From an uncultured Draconibacterium sp. (lineage in GTDB: Bacteria > Bacteroidota > Bacteroidia > Bacteroidales > Prolixibacteraceae), in assembly GCF_963674925.1 (NCBI RefSeq), contig NZ_OY771647.1, forward strand, positions 1,627,501 to 1,691,500: 64,000 nt of DNA, read 5' to 3'. The notes beneath the pieces are model-generated. The model ran no database searches, had not been told where the DNA came from, and saw nothing but the letters and a program-made list of their open reading frames with translations. Made by a program: the position numbers and the translations under genes. Below, piece by piece: positions 22,979-29,387 of this stretch (the stretch's first letter is position 1; the number at the start of each line of letters is the position of its first letter).

Positions 22979-23617
22979 ATGCATATACATGAACTTAATC
23001 CGTGGAGAACATTAATCGCAGTGTCAGTGTTTGTGGTTATTCTCGCTATTGGCTTTTTAACCATGCCAAATCCTTTGTTTGAATACCAAAAAAGCATGGA
23101 CGAAAGTATTGAGGCTTTGCTCGATGGAGAGGACTATTTTTATCCGTGGGAGCTGGTAGATGTGATTGCCAATAAACCCGACAGTATCGTTTTGTTCGAC
23201 ATTCGCGATAATTTTGTGTTCGGGCAAGGGCATATTCCCGGAGCAGAGAATTTGTCGGCAAATACCTTGGCCGATCCCGATAATCTGGAGCGTTTAACAG
23301 CACTGCGCGATATGGGCGTAACCATTGTTTTATATGGCGAAAACGAACTGCAGGCCAATGGCCCGTGGATGTTTTTCCGGCAGGTAGGTTTTAACAACAT
23401 CAAATTGTTGCTGGGTGGTTATGAATACTACAAAGCCAATGAAGCTGACTTGTACAATACTATTAATGATGATGCATATTTTAGCGGATTTCCGCGGTAC
23501 AACTATGCTGAAATGGCTGCTCCAAAAGACGGTTCAGTAATCAATGCTGATCAGGATAACAAAGCTGTTCAGGTGCGTCGACGCGAAAAAACAAGCGTTG
23601 CTGCCGGTGGGTGCTAA
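22979..23617 (+). CDS. Membrane-anchored rhodanese-fold protein with Cys-terminated tail, copy 2
   Basis: 212 residues. A signal anchor (TLIAVSVFVVILAIGFLT) precedes a rhodanese fold (VLFDIRDNFVFGQGHIPGAENL; LLLGGYEYY). The active-site loop reads VLYGENELQANGP and has no Cys. The only cysteine of the whole protein is the last residue, in VQVRRREKTSVAAGGC. The bodies of the two proteins are only loosely alike, while the 16-residue tails are identical with seven synonymous base differences, so the tail is under selection as protein. Last gene of the operon, 27 bases after copy 1 and followed by a terminator. Confidence 0.85.
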   Translation: MHIHELNPWRTLIAVSVFVVILAIGFLTMPNPLFEYQKSMDESIEALLDGEDYFYPWELVDVIANKPDSIVLFDIRDNFVFGQGHIPGAENLSANTLADPDNLERLTALRDMGVTIVLYGENELQANGPWMFFRQVGFNNIKLLLGGYEYYKANEADLYNTINDDAYFSGFPRYNYAEMAAPKDGSVINADQDNKAVQVRRREKTSVAAGGC

Positions 23618-23646
23618 AAAACCATATTAGTATATATTTCTAAAAG

Positions 23647-23677
23647 TCCCGGTGAAATTTTTCATCGGGATTTTTTA
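23647..23677 (+). terminator. Terminator of the Psr-like/rhodanese operon
   Basis: TCCCGGTGAAA, TT loop, TTTCATCGGGA followed by six T. It lies 29 bases after the stop codon. Confidence 0.85.
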
Positions 23678-23724
23678 TTGTTTATGCTGAAATGAAATGG
23701 CTCGCAGATTCGCGCTACACTTTG

Positions 23725-23755
23725 GTGATGGTCTCATTCAAAGTGAGGCTATCAC
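23725..23755. repeat. 31-base palindromic repeat, copy 1
   Basis: GTGATGGTCTCA ... GTGAGGCTATCAC forms an imperfect hairpin. It is 29/31 identical to the copy at 23854-23884. Each copy is preceded by CTCGCAGATT at some distance (23701 and 23801), so the repeated unit is larger than the hairpin. Confidence 0.75.
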
Positions 23756-23853
23756 TCGGGAACGACACTGATTCTTATGATTTACGCAGAAAAGAGATTG
23801 CTCGCAGATTATGCGGATTTGCGCAGAATGATTTTCGGAAGTGCTGCAATTTA

Positions 23854-23884
23854 GTGATGGTCTCACTCTAAGTGAGGCTATCAC
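23854..23884. repeat. 31-base palindromic repeat, copy 2
   Basis: Same element as at 23725, with arms GTGATGGTCTCACT and AGTGAGGCTATCAC (two mismatches, three-base loop). Direct orientation, 129 bases from copy 1. Confidence 0.75.
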
Positions 23885-23910
23885 TTCACTTGGATTCTGT
23901 TCCTTTGGCA

Positions 23911-23941
23911 GACCTTCAAGGTTTCTGAAACCTTGAAGGTC
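23911..23941. repeat. Perfect 15-bp-arm palindrome
   Basis: GACCTTCAAGGTTTC and GAAACCTTGAAGGTC are exact reverse complements separated by one base. It is followed by further hairpins: GGTTCCGATT/AATCGGAACC at 23964-23986, AAAAGTA/TACTTTT at 24001-24020 and GCACGATTT/AAATCGCGC at 24041-24061. The stretch 23678-24073 holds only such elements and no gene. Confidence 0.8.
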
Positions 23942-24073
23942 TTGTTATAACGAATACCCTGCTGGTTCCGATTTGTAATCGGAACCTTTTACTACAACCA
24001 AAAAGTAAAGCTGTACTTTTTTTTAGCCTTGTAGGCTGAGGCACGATTTCCAAAATCGCGCCAGCAGCGGTTG

Positions 24074-24466
24074 TTACTTAATGATATGGAAGAGATTCCC
24101 CGTAGAACTTTGGGTCTCCAAGGGAACTCCATTATAAATGACACTTCTGATTTCCTCTACATCTTCAGTATAACTAACAGTAATCGTATCGACATCATCC
24201 TTAAAATGGAATAAACTTTCCATTAACCCATCGTCCGGATTTAGATACATATCTATTACTGTTATTCCTTCCAAAGTATCAACATGTGCAATTTCAGCAC
24301 TACCTCTCATTGAGGTAATATGAAAATCGGTTAAGTCAAGAGAATCCGTAAACAAATCGTTTCCATGTTCATCAAAGAACATAAAACCAGCCGAGTACTC
24401 ATAATAAGAACCAACGCCACAAGAAGTGAACAAAAAAATGCTTAAAATTAGTATAACTTTTTTCAT
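24074..24466 (-). CDS. Small lipoprotein, function unknown
   Basis: 130 residues. The N-terminus MKKVILILSIFLFTSCGVGS is a lipoprotein signal with lipobox FTSC. The mature part is acidic, beta-rich, Asp/Thr/Ser-rich, with no cysteines or known motif. Cell-envelope location is likely. It lies 4 bases after the next gene on the same strand, so they are probably one transcript. Confidence 0.6.
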   Translation of the reverse strand: MKKVILILSIFLFTSCGVGSYYEYSAGFMFFDEHGNDLFTDSLDLTDFHITSMRGSAEIAHVDTLEGITVIDMYLNPDDGLMESLFHFKDDVDTITVSYTEDVEEIRSVIYNGVPLETQSSTGNLFHIIK

Positions 24467-24470
24467 CGTA

Positions 24471-24887
24471 TTATGGTTTTATACCGTCAATCATTCTTCT
24501 ATATTTAATGTAATTATCTCCGTTGCCTGGTTTAGTAACACTTATGCTCAAAAACCAACCGTTGTAATTACCTCTCCACCCCCAATCTAAATAAAATTTC
24601 TGAACAAGGTTTTCGTCGCCGGTAATCGAGGCAAAAGCTTCAACACTGTCGTTCAGGATATCGGCTTTTTCGGCCACCACACTTTTAATTTGTGTTTTGG
24701 TTTTTCCCAAAAATACCTGCGCTTGCTGCTGCTCGTATTGCACCGTATCAATTTGGGTAATTACGGCTGTAAACGCATTTTTAAACTCGCCAACTTTTGG
24801 GATAGAGGCCCAAAGAACCGACTTTCTGTCGAGGTACGACGATACAGCATCGTACATCTCTTTTTTGTTAATTTGATTTTTATTCAT
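24471..24887 (-). CDS. Helical hypothetical protein with an odd C-terminus
   Basis: 138 residues, no signal peptide. The first 100 residues are polar helices (KKEMYDAVSSYLDRKS, FKNAFTAVITQIDTV, QQQAQVFLGKTKTQIKSVV, EKADILNDSVEAFA). The last 38 residues change to a Trp/Tyr/Gly-rich, beta-like sequence (LDWGWRGNYNGWFLS), so the end may be a recombined or out-of-place segment. No family named. It is transcribed away from the 21-bp tandem repeat that lies upstream, and the lipoprotein gene follows. Confidence 0.5.
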   Translation of the reverse strand: MNKNQINKKEMYDAVSSYLDRKSVLWASIPKVGEFKNAFTAVITQIDTVQYEQQQAQVFLGKTKTQIKSVVAEKADILNDSVEAFASITGDENLVQKFYLDWGWRGNYNGWFLSISVTKPGNGDNYIKYRRMIDGIKP

Positions 24888-25046
24888 CGTTTGAGAATCT
24901 AAGAATTATTATGCTAGTTAGCATTTTTTCATTTAAATAGCAAAACGTATTTGGCATAGTTATCAGTACATTATGTGTTGGTTCTTTGCTTTGGTCAATG
25001 TTTTTCATACTTTAGGCACTTTCCTGTTATTCAACATAAGCCAATA

Positions 25047-25286
25047 ATTGTTTGCGTTAAAGTGCTTATTGTTTCGCCCAAAACCCTCATTGCTTTAGCC
25101 GAAGTTGCAATTGCTTTAGTTAAAGTTCTTATTGCTTCACTTCAAATGGTCATTGCTTTAACCGAAGTCGTTATTGCTTTAGTTGAAGCGCTCGTTGCTT
25201 CACTTCAAGTGGTCGTTGCTTTAATCGAAGTTGTTATTGCTTTAGTTAAAATGCTCATTGCTTTACCTGAAATTGCCGTTGCTATT
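25047..25286. repeat. 21-bp tandem array, about 11 units, with a 63-bp superperiod
   Basis: Units of 21 bases begin ATTGCTTTAG or close variants. Every third unit is of the ATTGCTTCACTTCAA type (25131 and 25194, 19/21 identical), so the array is really a 63-bp period of three related units. On the plus strand it stays open as heptads of the IALxEVx type (within a GTG-started frame 24975-25307, 110 codons), but that frame has no upstream gene features and its product would be low-complexity. The minus strand has stops in each unit. I treat it as a repeat with doubtful coding status. Confidence 0.8.
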
Positions 25287-25391
25287 TTAGAACTGGTCAC
25301 TGAATAAAAACACTTTGGGTTTTTATTGGAATCATTTTTGTAAAGCGTTCTCCTATATTTATTGTTATATTCGAAATTAAAATAGAAACGC

Positions 25392-26555
25392 ATGTCAAAG
25401 ATCCTGGTTATAGATGATGAGAGAAGTATTCGGAACACCTTAAAAGATATTCTTGAATACGAAAAATATGAAGTAGATCTGGCAGAAGATGGAACAAAAG
25501 GAATTGAGAAGATTCGTTCGGCCGAATACGATATTGTACTTTGTGATATAAAAATGCCGGGACTGGATGGCATTGAAGTTTTGGAACGCCTTGTGGTTTT
25601 AGCACCCGATACTCCGGTGGTCATGATCTCGGGACACGGAAATATTGATACCGCTGTTGATTCGATAAAAAAAGGCGCCTTCGATTATATCGAAAAACCA
25701 CTTGATTTAAACCGTTTGCTGATTACCATTCGCAACGCCATGGATAAATCAACCCTGGTTACCGAAACCAAAATTCTGAAAAAGAAAGTCAACAAAAAGT
25801 TTGAGATCATTGGCGAGTCAAAAGCCATTACCGAAATAATTGAAATGGCCGACCGCGTGGCACCAACCGATGCAAGAGTTTTAATTACCGGTGCCAACGG
25901 ATCGGGAAAAGAGCTGGTAGCCCGCCGAATTCATGATCAAAGTAATCGTGCATCAGGACCTTTTGTTGAGGTGAATTGTGCGGCTATTCCGTCGGAATTG
26001 ATCGAGAGTGAGTTGTTTGGACACGAAAAGGGAGCTTTTACCTCAGCCGTAAAACAGCGTAAAGGGAAATTTGAGCAGGCCAATGGCGGAACACTTTTCC
26101 TGGATGAAATTGGCGATATGAGTCTTTCGGCACAAGCTAAAGTTTTACGTGCATTGCAGGAAAGTATTATTAGCCGTGTTGGTGGCGATAAACACATAAA
26201 AGTCGACGTGCGCGTTGTTGCTGCTACCAATAAAAACCTGGCCAACGAGATCGATCAGAATAAATTTCGCGAAGACCTGTATCACCGTTTAAGTGTGATT
26301 TTAATTCATGTGCCAACGCTTAATGAGCGAGTTGATGATATTCCTTTACTGGCCAGTCATTTTATTAAACAAATTTGTGGTGAGTACGGTATGCAGGAAA
26401 AAAATATTACGGAGAATGGCATAAATGAGCTGCAAAAAATAAACTGGACCGGAAATATTCGCGAGTTCAGAAATGTAATTGAACGACTTATTATTTTGTG
26501 CGACAAGGAAATTACCGATGCTGATGTATTAAAATTTGCCGCACCTTTAAAATAG
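25392..26555 (+). CDS. NtrC-like response regulator without DNA-binding domain
   Basis: 387 residues. Residues 1-120 are a receiver domain with phospho-acceptor Asp52 (CDIKMPG), acid pocket IDDE and switch residues. Residues about 135-380 are a sigma-54-activator AAA+ ATPase: Walker A GANGSGKE, Walker B GGTLFLDEIGDM, sensor and arginine segments (FREDLYHRLSV), lid NWTGNIREFRNVIER. The sigma-54 loop reads GAFTSA instead of GAFTGA. The protein stops right after the lid, with no Fis-type helix-turn-helix. No histidine kinase gene is adjacent. It may act from solution on sigma-54 promoters or have another role. Confidence 0.9.
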   Translation: MSKILVIDDERSIRNTLKDILEYEKYEVDLAEDGTKGIEKIRSAEYDIVLCDIKMPGLDGIEVLERLVVLAPDTPVVMISGHGNIDTAVDSIKKGAFDYIEKPLDLNRLLITIRNAMDKSTLVTETKILKKKVNKKFEIIGESKAITEIIEMADRVAPTDARVLITGANGSGKELVARRIHDQSNRASGPFVEVNCAAIPSELIESELFGHEKGAFTSAVKQRKGKFEQANGGTLFLDEIGDMSLSAQAKVLRALQESIISRVGGDKHIKVDVRVVAATNKNLANEIDQNKFREDLYHRLSVILIHVPTLNERVDDIPLLASHFIKQICGEYGMQEKNITENGINELQKINWTGNIREFRNVIERLIILCDKEITDADVLKFAAPLK

Positions 26556-26933
26556 AATTCTTTAAATTATTCCTCAATCTAAAAACAACTTTACTGATTT
26601 GTTGTTAAGTATGTAACAAAGTAGTTTTTAACGTTCTGTAACGTTTGCTACTAAAGATATTAGCCTCTGGTTTCGGAAGTCAATTTGTCATGGCGTATTA
26701 TTAATCTTTCCCTCGGGAAAATATTTTCTTCCGTTTTCAGAGGCTTTTCTTTTGAAAAATCTCCCACTGATTGTACATAGAAATTTCACGCAGAGAACGC
26801 TAATTTTTCGTAGAGAACGCAAAACAGATTTCAGCGCATTTGCGAATTTTGTGCTTCTTTTTTCCTTTGCGCGAAACGATATTAATATCGCTTCATTGCT
26901 GTTGGTGATTCCCGTAAAACATGAATTATTTTT
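26556..26933. other. Intergenic region (378 bases) with hairpins
   Basis: After the regulator stop there is an AACAAC/GTTGTT hairpin (26584-26606), AACGTT-ctgt-AACGTT at 26628-26643, and the structured segment listed separately at 26662. Further on, two near-copies of CGnAGAGAACGC lie 24 bases apart (26789-26820), a common low-complexity intergenic motif. No gene is supported; open frames here lack coding features. Confidence 0.5.
26662..26750 (+). ncRNA. Candidate structured RNA or long terminator stem
   Basis: AGCCTCTG (26662-26669) pairs exactly with CAGAGGCT (26738-26745). Inside, CGGAAG (26674-26679) pairs with CTTCCG, and the centre holds TTTCCC-TC-GGGAAA. The outer stem is followed by a T-rich run (TTTCTTTT). 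Plus-strand direction is inferred from that run. This could be a small RNA of about 90 bases or an elaborate terminator of the regulator gene. I do not recognise an Rfam family. Confidence 0.3.
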
Positions 26934-27680
26934 CTAAAATTCTACCTTGAATAAGTAGAAAATCACATTCAGAATAATGTAAAGTAAAATGATAAGCGCC
27001 AGGCCATAAACGTTAAAAACGAGGAGTAGTATGGCTGAGAACGCGAGGAAGAGATAACGATACCAGTTATCTTTTAAACGCAGGTTTTTAACTTTCAACG
27101 AAAACATTGGCATGTTGATCACCATCATCCCCGACATAAAAATACCCAGGATAACCAGATTTTTTGTGGAATACAGCGATTGAAAAATATCGTGGTATTT
27201 TGGGAATTCAAGCATTAAACCGAGCGAAGCCCAAAATATTCCGTTTGAAGGAATAGGTAAACCTCTGAAAAAAGGTTCGTCGCTGGTAAACACATTAAAT
27301 TTTGCCAGGCGGATAGCACCAAAAACCGGCACTAAAAATGCCGAGAAAAGAATAATCCACTGCCACCATTCGGCAGTTATCTCGTGTATAGGTTGGTTTT
27401 CCCCGAATAACGAAAACTCGAGCAAAGTAAAAAGAATAGCTCCCGGAGCCACACCAAACGACACCAAATCGGATAAGGAATCGAGCTGTTTCCCGATTTC
27501 GGAATAAGCTTTTAATGCTCGTGCAGCAAGCCCGTCGGCAAAGTCGAAAACCGAGGCGGCGCAAATAAAAATTCCTGCCCAGATCAGGTGTCCGTCGATG
27601 GCAAAAATTGTAGCTATTACTCCTGATAAAAGATTGAGGGTGGTAATAAAGTTGGGTATCTGTTTAATAATGTTCTTCAT
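26934..27680 (-). CDS. pssA: CDP-diacylglycerol--serine O-phosphatidyltransferase
   Basis: 248 residues, integral membrane. The CDP-alcohol phosphotransferase signature is complete (DFADGLAARAL followed by GKQLDSLSDLVSFG), supplying the four metal-binding Asp residues. It converts CDP-diacylglycerol and serine to phosphatidylserine, the precursor of phosphatidylethanolamine. It follows cdsA, which makes its substrate, by 13 bases, so the two steps are co-expressed. Normal length for the family. Confidence 0.93.
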   Translation of the reverse strand: MKNIIKQIPNFITTLNLLSGVIATIFAIDGHLIWAGIFICAASVFDFADGLAARALKAYSEIGKQLDSLSDLVSFGVAPGAILFTLLEFSLFGENQPIHEITAEWWQWIILFSAFLVPVFGAIRLAKFNVFTSDEPFFRGLPIPSNGIFWASLGLMLEFPKYHDIFQSLYSTKNLVILGIFMSGMMVINMPMFSLKVKNLRLKDNWYRYLFLAFSAILLLVFNVYGLALIILLYIILNVIFYLFKVEF

Positions 27681-27693
27681 TCGTTTTTACGCT

Positions 27694-28521
27694 TTACACG
27701 TTTCCGGTAAAAATAAGCCAGATAAAAATTGCGGGGATAACAAAAAGCAAACTATCCAGGCGGTCTAAAAATCCACCATGACCGGGTAAAAATGTGCCCG
27801 AATCCTTTATATCGATTTCGCGTTTTATCTTCGATTCAAATAAGTCGCCCAATGTTCCGAAAACCACGGTAAGTACTGCAATTGCAATCCAGCTAACCAT
27901 GCTTACAGCCTGGAATAGTACAGCATTTACTATCCCCATAATTATGGCAAAAACGGCTCCTCCAATTAATCCTTCCCACGATTTTGCCGGCGATATATTC
28001 TTACACATTTTGTGTTTGCCAAACTGTGTGCCCACCAGGTAAGCTGCCGAATCGTTTATCCACAGGATAAAAAACACTCCCACCATTATCCACGGGTAAA
28101 AAGTATTTTGCCCGTTAATTGATGTGTGCACAACAAAGTTCATCAAACTAAAGGGCAGTGCGATGTAGGCAAAGCCCAGTGTACTTGAACCTGCGTTCTT
28201 TAGCGTGTCTTTGTCGCTTCTGAAAATTTCGACAATAAGCAGGATAACAACTATGGCAATAAAACTAAAGCCAAAATGCCGTGGCAGATAATTATTCGAT
28301 AAGCCAAAACAAATCAGGAAAAAGATAACGCCAAAAATACTTCCGATAATTCGCGAAGGATGATGGCCGGCTTTTTCCACCATGGCATAAAATTCGTATT
28401 GGGTGATAAATAAAAGTGTTGCAAATACCACCGCAAAAATGATCGGATGCAGCAGCGTTCCGCCCAGCATTACGGCTATATAAATAACTCCTGTCAGAGA
28501 GCGTTTAAGTAAATTACTCAC
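27694..28521 (-). CDS. cdsA: Phosphatidate cytidylyltransferase
   Basis: 275 residues with about eight membrane helices. The C-terminal family signature is visible as SKIKREIDIKDSG followed by LPGHGGFLDRLDSLL. It makes CDP-diacylglycerol from phosphatidic acid and CTP at the inner membrane. The gene overlaps the DUF2007 gene by eight bases and precedes pssA. Confidence 0.95.
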   Translation of the reverse strand: MSNLLKRSLTGVIYIAVMLGGTLLHPIIFAVVFATLLFITQYEFYAMVEKAGHHPSRIIGSIFGVIFFLICFGLSNNYLPRHFGFSFIAIVVILLIVEIFRSDKDTLKNAGSSTLGFAYIALPFSLMNFVVHTSINGQNTFYPWIMVGVFFILWINDSAAYLVGTQFGKHKMCKNISPAKSWEGLIGGAVFAIIMGIVNAVLFQAVSMVSWIAIAVLTVVFGTLGDLFESKIKREIDIKDSGTFLPGHGGFLDRLDSLLFVIPAIFIWLIFTGNV

Positions 28522-28723
28522 CTTTTAATTCTTTGATTAGGTTTATAGCTTCGTTACGGTTTTCTTCAGCAACATAAATATTGTACTCGCCAAAATTCTG
28601 GTATGCCGAATCGTGTTGGTTAAGAACAACAATTTTTATCCCGGCACTTTCAAGCAGGTCTTTGGCCATTTCCGCTTTGTATTCGTGTGCTGTCATAAAA
28701 ATCATTTCCCAACCTTTCTCCAT
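28514..28723 (-). CDS. DUF2007-type small protein
   Basis: 69 residues with no membrane segment. The pattern MIFMTAHEYKAEMAKDLLESAGI followed by NIYVAEENRNEAINLI (written in parts) is that of DUF2007, a ferredoxin-like alpha/beta fold called putative signal-transducing protein. Its biochemical role is unknown. It overlaps the start of cdsA by eight bases, and in many Bacteroidota it sits in the same place between the LUD-domain gene and cdsA. Confidence 0.85.
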   Translation of the reverse strand: MEKGWEMIFMTAHEYKAEMAKDLLESAGIKIVVLNQHDSAYQNFGEYNIYVAEENRNEAINLIKELKGE

Positions 28724-28772
28724 GCTGCAAAGTTAACAAAATCTGGTTTCCGAGAAGTTAAATAGTGTGAAG

Positions 28773-29387
28773 CTAGTAGATAAACACATGCAATTCGCGT
28801 GGTCCGTGAGCGCCCAGAACCAGCGTTTTTTCAATATCAGCAGTTCGGCTCGGGCCTGTAACTAAAGTAATCTGCGAAGGCAGCTGATCGGGATACTTCT
28901 CGCGGATTTTAGCGTAAGCGGAATGCAGATAGTCAACCAGCTGATCTTTACGTGCAATAACAAGGTGTTGCGGCGGGTACACCGATAGTTGTCGTCCTCC
29001 CTGTAATGCCGAACTTACCATTACCGATCCGGTGTGAGCGATTAAAAACTCGCAGGATGTTATTCCTGCTTCTATAGTTTGTTGCCTTTCCTGGTAATCT
29101 TGATGTCCAATCCCGTTTTTTGTCAGTAGTTCCCGAAGATCGTCTTCAGCACAAACCAACTCTGTTTTTGGAACATCCTGCAACACCGCTTTTAGCTTCT
29201 CAACAAACTCTTCTTCCGATTTACATAAATAAACACTCCCGTTTACCGCCTCCAGATTTTCTTTAAATGCCTGACCTAAAGATTTTTCAATAGCGTGATA
29301 AACGGGAGCGTCAAAATCAGGCATCTCCGGCTCGGGGTGAATAGCTTTTTTAAGCTTGTTCAGTATTTCTTCTCGAGCCGATGCCAT
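28773..29387 (-). CDS. LUD-domain protein (LutC/YkgG-like)
   Basis: 204 residues. The N-terminal helix is followed by the LUD domain, with FLIAHTGSVMVSS, the PPQHLVIARKDQLVDYL segment and LVTGPSRTADIEKTLVLGAHGP near the end, all LutC hallmarks. LutC works with LutA and LutB in lactate oxidation, but those genes are not here, so a stand-alone role is likely. It ends 49 bases before the DUF2007 gene and starts directly after ftsH (stop/start adjacent), in the ftsH string. Confidence 0.88.
   Translation of the reverse strand: MASAREEILNKLKKAIHPEPEMPDFDAPVYHAIEKSLGQAFKENLEAVNGSVYLCKSEEEFVEKLKAVLQDVPKTELVCAEDDLRELLTKNGIGHQDYQERQQTIEAGITSCEFLIAHTGSVMVSSALQGGRQLSVYPPQHLVIARKDQLVDYLHSAYAKIREKYPDQLPSQITLVTGPSRTADIEKTLVLGAHGPRELHVFIY

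Noticed and set aside
25047..25286. CRISPR array
   Set aside because: Units are contiguous 21-bp repeats with no spacers and no cas genes nearby.
24975..25307. Open frame of 110 codons over the 21-bp array as a protein gene
   Set aside because: The frame is open mainly because of the repeat; a GTG start, a low-complexity product and no homologue-like sequence give too little support. Kept as a repeat.
26752..26937. Small plus-strand gene in the gap before pssA
   Set aside because: Composition is that of the intergenic repeat, with no start context, and it overlaps the end of pssA.
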